64,000 nucleotides of DNA from Palsa-295 sp963781105 (GTDB lineage Bacteria; Acidobacteriota; Terriglobia; Acidiferrales; UBA7541), in assembly GCA_963781105.1 (NCBI GenBank), contig CAWAED010000003.1, forward strand, positions 992,001 through 1,056,000. The letters are read 5' to 3'. Below, piece after piece: positions 25,256-33,904 of the stretch. The notes below the pieces were generated by a model. The model had not been told where the DNA came from. It saw nothing but the letters and a program-made list of their open reading frames with translations, and did no database searches. Made by a program: the position numbers and the translations under genes. The stretch's first letter is position 1. Each line of letters begins with the position of its first letter.

Positions 25256-26361
25256 TCGCTCCGCCCGATGCCACCGCTGCCGCCACGGCATCTTCCGCTG
25301 CTAACGAATCTCTCCTGTCCATTCGGCAAGCAATCAAGCGATATGGAAAGCGTCCCGTGCTGCGTGGAATCAGCCTGGACGTCGCGCCCGGAGAATTTTT
25401 GACGATTCTGGGCGAAAGTGGATCCGGGAAAACCACGCTGCTGCGCCTCATCGCGGGATTCGAGGAACTGGACAGCGGCGAAATATGGATGGGCGGCGAG
25501 CGGCTCGACCGGATTCCCGCACATCGCCGGCAGGTGAACACCGTCTTCCAGAGTTACGCGATCTTTCCGCACCTTTCGGTATTTGAAAACGTAGCCTACG
25601 GATTGCGCGCCAAAAATGTGGCGAAGAGCGAGATTCCGGAGCGCGCCAGGCAAGCTCTGATGATGGTGAAAATGGGTGAATTCGCGCAGGCGGCTCCTTC
25701 GCGGCTAAGCGGCGGGCAGCAACAGCGCGTGGCGCTGGCTCGCGCTTTGGTGAATCGACCTCGCGTGCTGCTACTCGATGAACCGCTTTCGGCGCTCGAC
25801 GCGAATCTGCGACGGCAAATGCAGGTGGAGTTGAAGTCGCTGCAGCGCGAGGTGGGGATTACGTTTATTTTCGTCACGCACGACCAGGAAGAAGCCATGG
25901 CGCTTTCGGATCGCGTGGCGCTGCTGCGCGCAGGACTGCTGGAACAAGTTGCGCCCCCACGCGCGATTTACGGTGAACCAGCAACCGCGTATGCGGCTCA
26001 ATTCATCGGCCAAACGAATTTGCTGCGCGCCGAAGTGCGCGACGGGATCGCTCGCGTGGGGTCGATCACATGGCATGCCGCTGACGGCGAAGGCAAGGCG
26101 ACTTATTCGTTGCGACCTGAGTGCATTCGCCTCGTGCGGGGCGGCGCGATAGCAACTTCGCCCGACGGGAGCGTCGCGCGGTTTCGCGGGCGGGTCTGCA
26201 ACCAATCGTTCGGCGGCGCGATGGACCTGGTCGAAATTGATTGCGGCCAGCCGAACCTGATCCGCGTACGGCTGGCAAGCCCCGGCGTCCTCTCAGGAGA
26301 GCATGAATTCGAATTCAATGCCGATGATGCAACGCCGGTGCGCGCAGGAGATGGCGGCTAG
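25252..26361 (+). CDS. potA: Polyamine-type ABC transporter ATP-binding protein
   Basis: The ATPase of the importer, 369 residues. Walker A is GESGSGKT (54-61), the signature LSGGQQQR (152-159), Walker B LLLDEP with D176/E177, and the switch histidine is H210. After the nucleotide-binding domain comes a TOBE regulatory domain (about 285-360: YSLRPECIRLV and VCNQSFGGAMDLVEI), typical of PotA/MalK-type ATPases. An alanine-rich 20-residue N-terminal extension precedes the domain. The GTG start overlaps the potD stop and the next gene begins two bases after its stop, so translation is coupled throughout. Confidence 0.92.
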   Translation: MIAPPDATAAATASSAANESLLSIRQAIKRYGKRPVLRGISLDVAPGEFLTILGESGSGKTTLLRLIAGFEELDSGEIWMGGERLDRIPAHRRQVNTVFQSYAIFPHLSVFENVAYGLRAKNVAKSEIPERARQALMMVKMGEFAQAAPSRLSGGQQQRVALARALVNRPRVLLLDEPLSALDANLRRQMQVELKSLQREVGITFIFVTHDQEEAMALSDRVALLRAGLLEQVAPPRAIYGEPATAYAAQFIGQTNLLRAEVRDGIARVGSITWHAADGEGKATYSLRPECIRLVRGGAIATSPDGSVARFRGRVCNQSFGGAMDLVEIDCGQPNLIRVRLASPGVLSGEHEFEFNADDATPVRAGDGG

Positions 26362-26363
26362 TC

Positions 26364-27212
26364 ATGTACTCGCGCGCTTACAAAGCCATCGTCACGATTC
26401 CTCCGCTCCTTTGGGTTACCGTCTTTCTCTTGATCCCGTATGCGATTCTCTTTTGCTACAGCTTCTGGTCGGTCTCTTCGCTGCAAGTGATCGTGCATAC
26501 GTGGACTTTGCAGAACTACCTGCAACTAGTGCGCAATCCCATTTACCTTGAGGTGCTTTTTCGCTCGATGCGGATTGCGGGCGCGGTGACGCTGTGCGCG
26601 CTATTACTGGGATATCCGCTCGCTTACTACTTGTCGTTTCATGCGGCGAAGCGCAAAGACTTGCTCTACCAACTCGTGATCATTCCGCTGTGGACCAGTT
26701 ATTTGGTGCGCGGCTACGCATGGAAGACGATTTTAGGTAGCGATGGCGTGCTGAACGGACTGCTGCAATATCTGCACATCACGCACCGGCCGCTGGAGTT
26801 CCTGCTCTACAGTCCGTTCGCGGTAATCATCACTTTGACTCACATCTACACGCCGTTTACGTTGCTGCCGATTTACGCATCGCTCGAACACATCCCGCGC
26901 AATCTTGTGGAGGCATCGCACGATTTGGGCGCTTCGCCGTGGTCCACGTTCCGGCGCGTCATTTTGCCTTTGTCGCTGCCGGGACTTCTAGCCGGTGCGA
27001 CCTTTGCGTTCGTTTTGACGCTGGGAGATTTTCTCGCGCCGCTGCTGGTGGGCGGGCCGAGTGGAATCATGATTTCGAATATCGTCGTCAGCCTCTTTGG
27101 CGCTGCGTACAACTGGCCGCTCGGCGCGGCCATTTCATTCTGCATGATGTTGCTGGTCGTTTCGTTGTTGTTTGCTACGGAACGATTGGAAAAGAGGCTG
27201 ACGATTTCATGA
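26364..27212 (+). CDS. potB: Polyamine-type ABC transporter permease 1
   Basis: A 282-residue permease with six transmembrane helices, the first at about 12-34 (LLWVTVFLLIPYAILFCYSF). The cytoplasmic EAA loop that couples to the ATPase is present near 185-205 (VEASHDLGASPWSTFRRVILP). The first permease gene after the ATPase usually encodes PotB or PotH. It overlaps the next permease gene by four bases (ATGA). Confidence 0.9.
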   Translation: MYSRAYKAIVTIPPLLWVTVFLLIPYAILFCYSFWSVSSLQVIVHTWTLQNYLQLVRNPIYLEVLFRSMRIAGAVTLCALLLGYPLAYYLSFHAAKRKDLLYQLVIIPLWTSYLVRGYAWKTILGSDGVLNGLLQYLHITHRPLEFLLYSPFAVIITLTHIYTPFTLLPIYASLEHIPRNLVEASHDLGASPWSTFRRVILPLSLPGLLAGATFAFVLTLGDFLAPLLVGGPSGIMISNIVVSLFGAAYNWPLGAAISFCMMLLVVSLLFATERLEKRLTIS

Positions 27213-28054
27213 GCGGCGAACTCCAGTCGCGTCGCGCCCCGTTGCTCACAGCGTATGCATTCCTGGTGTACGCGTTTCTCTATTTTCCGATCATCGTCCT
27301 GGTGGTTTATTCCTTCAACGGTTCGGGTGTGGGAGGATTTCCGCCCGCGGGTTGGACGCTCGATTGGTACCGCCAGCTTTTCGCGGATGGCGCGCTGTGG
27401 GACGCGGTACTGAACAGCATGGTCGTCGCGGCAATCGCCGTCGCCATCTCGCTGGGCTTGGGGTTGCCTGCCGCGCAGGCGCTCGACCGCACGAATTTTC
27501 CCGGGAAAGCACTGTTCCGGCGGCTCGTTCTCCTGCCGCTGATTCTGCCAGGAATCATTACAGGACTTTCGTTGTTGATGCTGTTTGTGGCTGTAGGGAT
27601 GAAGCTAAGCCTTGTGACAATCACTCTCGGCCACGGGACTGCGCTGATTTCCGTGGCGACAACCGAGATTTTCGCAGGGCTACAAAAGCTGGAGCGCGCG
27701 CAGGAAGAAGCGTCGCTCGACCTCGGCGCGAATCAGTGGCAGACGTTCTGGCGGATCACACTCCCGAACCTGCGCGTCTCACTTATCGCTGCCGGACTGC
27801 TGATTTTCACGTTGTCGCTCGACGAAATCGCTGTCAGCTTTTTTCTGATCGGACGCGACAACACTTTGCCTCTGGAGATCTGGTCGCGCTTGCGCCGCGG
27901 AATCACTCCGGAGATTAATGCCATCTCGACGCTGATTTTGCTTTTCTCCATTGCCACGATTCTGATCTGGTACCGCTTGCGGACCCGCACGCAACTTGCA
28001 GAAGAATCCGCGACGCCGCTGGTAGCCGCACCGCTCGAAGGAGAGACCCTGTGA
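27209..28054 (+). CDS. potC: Polyamine-type ABC transporter permease 2
   Basis: A 281-residue permease with six helices and the EAA loop EEASLDLGANQWQTFWRITLP. The phrase YFPIIVLVVYSFN near the N-terminus and LSLDEIAVSFFLIG near the C-terminus are characteristic of PotC/PotI. A longer in-frame reading exists upstream, but the ATG at 27209 overlaps the potB stop and gives normal length. The stop overlaps the start of the oxidase gene (GTGA), so the oxidase is made from the same message. Confidence 0.9.
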   Translation: MSGELQSRRAPLLTAYAFLVYAFLYFPIIVLVVYSFNGSGVGGFPPAGWTLDWYRQLFADGALWDAVLNSMVVAAIAVAISLGLGLPAAQALDRTNFPGKALFRRLVLLPLILPGIITGLSLLMLFVAVGMKLSLVTITLGHGTALISVATTEIFAGLQKLERAQEEASLDLGANQWQTFWRITLPNLRVSLIAAGLLIFTLSLDEIAVSFFLIGRDNTLPLEIWSRLRRGITPEINAISTLILLFSIATILIWYRLRTRTQLAEESATPLVAAPLEGETL

Positions 28055-29574
28055 CCGAATCCCGCAGAGATTTTCTGAAATTTATTGTGGCCGGTTCGGT
28101 GGCGGCGGGATGCCCGATCAATCTCTCGTTGCTGGACACGAAATCCAGTGCGCAGCAGCCCCAAGTGGACGGCGAGCATTTTGAAATTTGCCACCAGGTA
28201 CGCAATGGCAAGGCCTTCGCGAAGCCGCCAGTATCGAAACGCTACGACGTAGTAATCGTGGGCGGCGGCGTGAGCGGGCTAAGCGCTGCCTATTTCCTGC
28301 GCGGTCACGATTTCCTGTTGCTGGAAAAAGAGCCGCACTGGGGCGGCAACGCTTACCTTGAAGAGTACGAAGGACAGGCGTTCGCCACCGGCTCGGCGTT
28401 CGATGAGAAAGGCACAGCCAGCGAGCAACTCGCCAGGGAAATCGGGCTGACGCTGCTGCCGATCAATTCAAGGGATCCCTCGATCATCGCCGGGAAATGG
28501 GTTCCGGACACCTGGCGCAGCGGGCTGGATGAACTACCCTACTCTGCTTCGGTGCGCGAGAGCTTCAAGAAATTTCGCGCGGAAATGTTAGCGCTTGATC
28601 CCGAAAAAAATGCCGAGCAATTGGACAACGAGCCGCTTACCAAATATTTGAAGGGCTACGCGCCGGAGATCAAGCGGTGGTGGGATGCCTACGGCCCGTC
28701 CAATTGGGGTGCGAGTTCAGACGATACGTCGGCACTCGTCGCCGCTGGCGATTTGCAATACATGACTGGCGATGAGGATACGCGCGTGACGCGGCCGGGA
28801 GGCAACGGGGCGCTCTCGCGGCAACTGGCTACCACGCTCCAGCCGAAGTATGGCGAGCGAATGATTGGCGACGCGACGATCGTCGCCCTGGACCAGCAAC
28901 ACACTGAGGTGCGGGTCACTTACATGCACGAAGGCGAGCTGCGCACCGTCGCGGCGAAATACGTGGTGATGGCGACTCCGAAGTTTATTACCTCGCGGCT
29001 CATACCGGCGCTTCCGGACGCGCAGCGCGAGGCGATGCTGTCGTTCCGCTATTGCCCCTATCCCGTCATCAACATGATTTTCGACAAGCCTGTATACAAT
29101 CGTGCGTACGACACGTGGTGCCCGGGCAACACGTTTACGGATTTTATTGTGGCCGACTGGGTGATGCACTCGCAGCCGGGATACGTGGCGAAGAACAACA
29201 TTCTGACGTTCTACACTCCGCTATCGGAAGTGCAACGCAAAGAACTGCTGCAAGTGGAAAGCTGCCAGAAAATCGCGGAGAACGTCTTAAGCGATTTTCA
29301 AAAACTGCAGCGCGAATTCAGCAGCGCTCGACCGCTGGAAATACATATGTACCGCCGCGGGCATCCCATGTTCCTGCCGACGCCGGGTACGTTCACGAAG
29401 ATTATTCCAGCCGCGAATCAGCCGCTCGAGCGGATCGTCTTTGCCAACACGGATTCGGTGGGGCCGGTGTCGGATGTGTCCGGCGCGGTGGAAGCCGCCC
29501 ATCACGCGGCGGAATGGGTCGAGAAGAAAATGGCCGCCGGCACCGCTTCAGCTGCGCGATCCGCGGGCAGCTGA
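28051..29574 (+). CDS. Tat-exported FAD-dependent amine oxidase-like protein
   Basis: A 507-residue flavoprotein. The N-terminus is a twin-arginine signal (SRRDFLKFIVAG) ending in VAAGC, which could also be a lipobox with C21. The FAD-binding fold follows: VVIVGGGVSGLSAAYFL with G71-x-G73-x-x-G76, LLLEKEPHWGGNA and, at the C-terminus, RIVFANTDSVGPVSDVSGAVEAA. This is the amine oxidase/protoporphyrinogen oxidase superfamily layout. It probably oxidises an amine, or another reduced compound, outside the cytoplasm. It is the last gene of the importer operon. No active-site residue fixes polyamine specificity; a desaturase-like role is possible. Confidence 0.8.
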   Translation: MTESRRDFLKFIVAGSVAAGCPINLSLLDTKSSAQQPQVDGEHFEICHQVRNGKAFAKPPVSKRYDVVIVGGGVSGLSAAYFLRGHDFLLLEKEPHWGGNAYLEEYEGQAFATGSAFDEKGTASEQLAREIGLTLLPINSRDPSIIAGKWVPDTWRSGLDELPYSASVRESFKKFRAEMLALDPEKNAEQLDNEPLTKYLKGYAPEIKRWWDAYGPSNWGASSDDTSALVAAGDLQYMTGDEDTRVTRPGGNGALSRQLATTLQPKYGERMIGDATIVALDQQHTEVRVTYMHEGELRTVAAKYVVMATPKFITSRLIPALPDAQREAMLSFRYCPYPVINMIFDKPVYNRAYDTWCPGNTFTDFIVADWVMHSQPGYVAKNNILTFYTPLSEVQRKELLQVESCQKIAENVLSDFQKLQREFSSARPLEIHMYRRGHPMFLPTPGTFTKIIPAANQPLERIVFANTDSVGPVSDVSGAVEAAHHAAEWVEKKMAAGTASAARSAGS

Positions 29575-29613
29575 GCCCACTCGCCGTCAGGTCTGCGTGG
29601 CACTCTACGAGCA

Positions 29614-29644
29614 CAAAAAAGGCAGCGGGGGAGAGACCCGCTGC
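29614..29644. terminator. Terminator between convergent genes
   Basis: A perfect 9-bp stem GGCAGCGGG / CCCGCTGCC (29620-29628 with 29636-29644). On the minus strand it is followed by TTTTTT, so it best serves the hypothetical gene read leftward. It can also slow transcription leaving the amine-oxidase operon, although few Ts follow in that direction. Confidence 0.75.
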
Positions 29645-29708
29645 CCTTACTGAAGTCTTCCCCGCCAGAGAAAGACCGTAAATTCGATCCTAATTCTGAA
29701 TAATGCGC

Positions 29709-30464
29709 TTACGGCTTGGCCGCTGCTACGCCCAAATTGTGCACGCCCGAGAAAATCGAGAGACCCGCGCTCATGCCTTGCGGCATCCACCAAAAGCGGC
29801 GCACCAGTGGATACTCGCTGCGCTGCATGCGCCGTGCGAGCAGATCGAAGATCACGGGACCTACCTGCGTCGCCACGTAGATGGCCGGCGAATTCGCGAA
29901 CGGGCGCATCAGCGGGTCGTCTTCGACCGCGCCATGGCCAACGGCCTGTCGCGTAGAATAGGCGTCAAAAGCGGCCGCGCCGTGTTGCACGATGGAGAGC
30001 GCGATCCACGCTTTGCGCGACGGCATCGTCATCGCTTCCTTGACTCCATATTCCTTCGAAGACGGCGCCGGAATGCGAACAGTCGAGAACGACTGCGCAT
30101 CGCGAGTGGTGTCGAGAGACACTGCCGTGAGCGTGCCGGGCACGTGCGTCTTTGAATCGGCGCTGTCGAAATGCACCGCACTCAAATTCATGCGAGCCGA
30201 GGAGGATTCGCCAGCAGAGGCGACGTAGTCTGTGGCAGTCGCGGCAGGCGCAGCGAGCAATGCGTTCGTTGCCAGCGAAATCTCGGCAGCGGAGTTGGTA
30301 GTAGCCGCGGGAATCATGCTGGTCGTGGGAGCCACTGGCTGGAACGCGTGGAACTGAAGCAACAGCGCTGCGACGGCTAATACCATGAGAAGGGGTCTCC
30401 CGTATTTGTCTAAGGCAGGAGAAAGAGCACGGCCCGGACCATCGAGGCCGATGGGTGTGAGCAT
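29709..30464 (-). CDS. Hypothetical membrane protein
   Basis: A 251-residue protein of no family I recognise. One hydrophobic segment lies near residues 22-40 (YGRPLLMVLAVAALLLQF). An Ala/Thr/Ser-rich linker follows to about 130. A more conserved-looking C-terminal part contains FDAYSTRQAVGHGAVEDDPLMRPFANSPA and a second hydrophobic region, resembling small acidobacterial proteins of unknown role. It is likely anchored in the inner membrane. It starts with ATG and stands alone, with a terminator after it. The 261-base gap to hemL contains a short inverted repeat (GGAAA-AGCA-TTTCC near 30537-30550) and no gene. Confidence 0.65.
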   Translation of the reverse strand: MLTPIGLDGPGRALSPALDKYGRPLLMVLAVAALLLQFHAFQPVAPTTSMIPAATTNSAAEISLATNALLAAPAATATDYVASAGESSSARMNLSAVHFDSADSKTHVPGTLTAVSLDTTRDAQSFSTVRIPAPSSKEYGVKEAMTMPSRKAWIALSIVQHGAAAFDAYSTRQAVGHGAVEDDPLMRPFANSPAIYVATQVGPVIFDLLARRMQRSEYPLVRRFWWMPQGMSAGLSIFSGVHNLGVAAAKP

Positions 30465-30725
30465 TGAAATCCCAACACTTAGCGGAGAAAGCCAGTCGGA
30501 AGAGCTGTTTTGACCGGACTCGCGGAGGCGTCGAAAGGAAAAGCATTTCCTTCGACTAGTACCGGGGTTACCACTCCTAAGTTCCTGATTTGGAACAAGC
30601 TAGCGACGCGATGTTCGCGGGAGTTTCGCTTGTTGGCGGGGGAATGCTTGAAAATTCGCAGCGTCGGAGAGCCCGAGAATAAGCGCCCAGCTGCTTGATC
30701 TGTCGCAAATTTGGCGCTGCAGTGC

Positions 30726-32072
30726 TTATCTCGCTTCAATAGCTCGGAGGCTTTCGTTCGCGGCTTCGATCGTCTGGTCTATTTCGGCGTCCGTGTGCGC
30801 GGCCGAAACGAATAGCGCTTCATATTGCGAAGGCGGCAGAAAGATTCCGCGCGCGAGCATTTCCTGGAAGAACGCGGCGAACCGCGCGGTATCTGATTTC
30901 TTTGCGTCTGCGTAATTGCGAATGGGACCTTGCGCAAAGAAAATCGTCAGCAGCGAGCCGGCCACATTTACCACGCCCTCGACGCCTGATTCTTTCAGAC
31001 CGGCGCGCAGCCCTTCGGCCAACCGTTGAGTTCTGGCGTTCACCGCTTCGTAAAAGCCAGGGGCTTCGAGTTTAGGCAAAGTCGCAAGGCCCGCGCGCAT
31101 CGCGAGCGGATTGCCTGAAAGCGTCCCGGCCTGATAGACCGGGCCGAGCGGCGCGACGCGTTCCATGATGTGACGCTTGCCACCGTAGTCTGCGACGGGC
31201 AAACCACCGCCGATAATTTTCCCCATGACGGTGAGGTCCGGATCAATCTTGTAGACTTGCTGCGCGCCACCATAGGCCATGCGAAAGCCGGTAATCACTT
31301 CGTCGAAAATCAGGAGCGCACTCTCGCGCTGGGTGATTTCGCGAAGCCCTTCGAGAAATCCGGCAGCGGGCGCGACGACTCCCATATTGGCGGCTACTGG
31401 TTCCACAATGATCGCGGCAATTTTGCTGGGATGCTGGCGGAACAGAGCTTCGACTCCGCCGAGATCGTTGTACGGAGTGTTCAGCGTCAGGCGCGCGAAT
31501 GCGTCGGGAACGCCGGGGCATGCAGCGATACCGAGCGTGGCGAGGCCCGAGCCTGCCTCCGAAAGAAATCCATCCGAATGTCCGTGGTAGCAGCCTTCGA
31601 ATTTGATCACCAGATCGCGCTCGGTGAAGGCCCGAGCCAGGCGAACGGCGGACATGGCCGCTTCGGTGCCAGAACTCACAAACCGAACCATCTCGACGGA
31701 TGGAATGGCCCGAGTGATTTTCTCGCCCAACTCGATTTCGAGCGGCGACGTCATGCCGTAACTTGTGCCGCGCGCCGCTTGATCAGAAACCGCAGCGACC
31801 ACGTCCGGATGCGCGTGGCCTAGAATCAGTGCGCCCCACGAGCACACGTAATCCAGATATTCGCGGCCGTCCACATCGTAAAGTCGCGTGCCCAGCGCGT
31901 GATCAATCACCAGCGGCGACCCGCCGACGGCGCGAAAAGCGCGCACGGGGCTATCCACGCCGCCGACCAGAGTTTTCTTGCCGCGCTCAAAGATTTCCGC
32001 GGAGCGCGGACGCGCATTCCGCGTAGCGACGTCTACTCTTTCTTTCGCGCTCTTCACTGTCTCGCTCGACAT
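30726..32072 (-). CDS. hemL: Glutamate-1-semialdehyde 2,1-aminomutase
   Basis: It converts glutamate-1-semialdehyde to 5-aminolevulinate, the second step of the C5 route. The 448-residue protein has all landmarks: VGGVDSPVRAF, FVSSGTEAAMSAVRLAR, GCYHGHSDGFL, D257 in LIFDEVITGFR and the PLP lysine K285 in MGKIIGGGLPV. The C-terminal SAAHTDAEIDQTIEAA is also typical. It is the last gene of the leftward heme run, 27 bases after hemB. The presence of hemA in the same run confirms the glutamyl-tRNA route rather than ALA synthase. Confidence 0.96.
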   Translation of the reverse strand: MSSETVKSAKERVDVATRNARPRSAEIFERGKKTLVGGVDSPVRAFRAVGGSPLVIDHALGTRLYDVDGREYLDYVCSWGALILGHAHPDVVAAVSDQAARGTSYGMTSPLEIELGEKITRAIPSVEMVRFVSSGTEAAMSAVRLARAFTERDLVIKFEGCYHGHSDGFLSEAGSGLATLGIAACPGVPDAFARLTLNTPYNDLGGVEALFRQHPSKIAAIIVEPVAANMGVVAPAAGFLEGLREITQRESALLIFDEVITGFRMAYGGAQQVYKIDPDLTVMGKIIGGGLPVADYGGKRHIMERVAPLGPVYQAGTLSGNPLAMRAGLATLPKLEAPGFYEAVNARTQRLAEGLRAGLKESGVEGVVNVAGSLLTIFFAQGPIRNYADAKKSDTARFAAFFQEMLARGIFLPPSQYEALFVSAAHTDAEIDQTIEAANESLRAIEAR

Positions 32073-32099
32073 ACGTCCTCGATTCGTTTCAGCGCGCCG

Positions 32100-33077
32100 T
32101 CAGCAGGCTTTCAGCCAGCGCGCTGCGTCCTTGGCGTGATAGGTCAAGATCATTCCGGCGCCGGCTCGTTGAATGCCTGTTAGAATTTCCAGCGCTACGC
32201 GCTTCTCGTCAATCCAGCCATTGATCGCCGCAGCTTTCACCATCGAGTATTCGCCGCTGACGTTGTAGGCGGCCACCGGGATGTCGAATTGCTCGCGGAC
32301 TTGGTGAATCACGTCCAAGTAAGGAAGCGCGGGCTTGACCATAATCATGTCCGCGCCCTCTTCGATATCAAGCGCCACTTCGCGTAGCGCCTCCCGCGCA
32401 TTAGCGGGATCCATCTGATAGCTGCGGCGATCGCCGAACTGCGGCGCAGATTGCGCGGCTTCGCGGAATGGCCCGTAAAAAGCAGAGCAATATTTCGCGG
32501 CGTAAGAAAGGATGGCGACGTCTTCGAAGCTGTTCTCGTCGAGGCGCTGGCGGATGGCGGCGACGCGGCCGTCCATCATGTCCGATGGTGCAACGATATC
32601 GGCTCCAGCGCGCGCGTGGGAGAGCGCCGCATCCGCCAGCAGCACGAGAGTTGGATCGTTCAACACCTCGCCATCTTTGATTACGCCGCAATGGCCGTGG
32701 CTGGTGTATTCGCAAAGGCAGACATCGGTGATCACCAGGAGATTGAGCTTTGCTTTGCGAATCGCTTCAATCGAGCGTTGCACCGCGCCGTGCGCCGAGG
32801 CCGATTCGCTGGCGAGCTCATCTTTTTGTTCCGGCAGCCCGAACAGAATCACGCCGGGGATGCCGAGATCAGCGACTTCGCGGCACTCCTCCACAATTTG
32901 ATCCGGGGATTGCTGGTAGATCCCAGGCATCGAGCTGACCTCTTTGCGCACGTTTTTGCCGGGGCACGCGAACATCGGATACACCATGCCGCTAGTGGTG
33001 AGCCGCGTTTCGCGGACCAGGCCGCGCAGGGTTTCATTGCGGCGCAAACGCCGCGGCCGATGAATTGGGAAGGTCAT
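32100..33077 (-). CDS. hemB: Delta-aminolevulinic acid dehydratase (porphobilinogen synthase)
   Basis: It joins two 5-aminolevulinate molecules into porphobilinogen. In 325 residues it shows the zinc-type cysteine cluster C120-x-C122-x7-C130 (VCLCEYTSHGHC) and the two active-site lysines K195 (SYAAKYCSAFYG) and K248 (MIMVKPALPYLD), where Schiff bases form. The cysteine cluster indicates a Zn-dependent rather than purely Mg-dependent enzyme. Its ATG overlaps the hemD stop by four bases, so the two are translationally coupled. Confidence 0.97.
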   Translation of the reverse strand: MTFPIHRPRRLRRNETLRGLVRETRLTTSGMVYPMFACPGKNVRKEVSSMPGIYQQSPDQIVEECREVADLGIPGVILFGLPEQKDELASESASAHGAVQRSIEAIRKAKLNLLVITDVCLCEYTSHGHCGVIKDGEVLNDPTLVLLADAALSHARAGADIVAPSDMMDGRVAAIRQRLDENSFEDVAILSYAAKYCSAFYGPFREAAQSAPQFGDRRSYQMDPANAREALREVALDIEEGADMIMVKPALPYLDVIHQVREQFDIPVAAYNVSGEYSMVKAAAINGWIDEKRVALEILTGIQRAGAGMILTYHAKDAARWLKAC

Positions 33078-33904
33078 GCATGCCTCACTGAGGATTCCTG
33101 GCGTTGATAATACTTGGCGATAGCGTCCGCCAAACCGGCCGAGGATGAATCGTTCGCTTCGATCGCGACGCGGGCACCGTCGTCGCGTAACGCGCGCGTA
33201 GTGGTGGATCCGATCACCGCAAACTGAATCTGGTTTGAAAGCCCGGCCAGCTCCGCGCGCGGGACAAACGTGGCCAAATTGTGAAACGCCGATGGACTGG
33301 CGAAGACGACTGCGTCAATTTCAGCGCGGCGGAGGCGTGCCAGTATCTCAGGATCGAGTGTCTCCGGCCGTAGCGTCCGATACGCTGTGACCTCACACAC
33401 GGTGGCACCCGCTTCGCGCAGTGCTGACGGCAAGCGATCGTCCACGCGATCGCTCCGCGGCAGCAGGACTTGCTTGGCCGCCATGGAATCGCTAAGCTCC
33501 GAGGCGAGCGATTCACCCGTCTGAGTTTGCGCTATGTAATCCACTCGAATTCCCTCTAATGCCAAAGCGCGTGCGGTGGGAGCGCCCACTGAGGCGATAC
33601 GCGCACGACCCGAACCAAGCACGGCTCGTTCGCGCTCGGTATCCATCCATCGACGGCAGAAGAATCGTACCGCATTCTGGCTGGTGAAAAGAATCCAGTC
33701 GAACTCGGCGAGACGCGCGAGCGCGGCGTCCAACTCAGCAGGATTTTCCGGCGGCGCAAAGCTCACGGTCGGAAGTAGGAGCACCTCGGCGCCGAGCGCC
33801 TCGAGAGCATGAATCAGTTCGCCCGCTTGTTCCGGCGCACGCGTGACGACGATGCGCTTACCGGCCAGCGGTCCAGTCGCGGCGGATTTATTGCGATTGA
33901 CCAA
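33074..33904 (-). CDS. hemD: Uroporphyrinogen-III synthase
   Basis: It closes hydroxymethylbilane with inversion of ring D. HemD is poorly conserved. The evidence is two related alpha/beta halves, VVTRAPEQAGELIHALEALGAEV, FDWILFTSQNAVRFFC, the GxxT-type loop VGAPTARAL and a second-half FASPSAFHNLATF, plus its position between hemC and hemB. I chose TTG at 33904 because AGGAAGG lies just before it and the domain begins 15 residues later. It overlaps the end of hemC by 17 bases. A longer in-frame reading from 34039 is possible but would add a basic tail lying inside hemC. Confidence 0.88.
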   Translation of the reverse strand: MVNRNKSAATGPLAGKRIVVTRAPEQAGELIHALEALGAEVLLLPTVSFAPPENPAELDAALARLAEFDWILFTSQNAVRFFCRRWMDTERERAVLGSGRARIASVGAPTARALALEGIRVDYIAQTQTGESLASELSDSMAAKQVLLPRSDRVDDRLPSALREAGATVCEVTAYRTLRPETLDPEILARLRRAEIDAVVFASPSAFHNLATFVPRAELAGLSNQIQFAVIGSTTTRALRDDGARVAIEANDSSSAGLADAIAKYYQRQESSVRHA

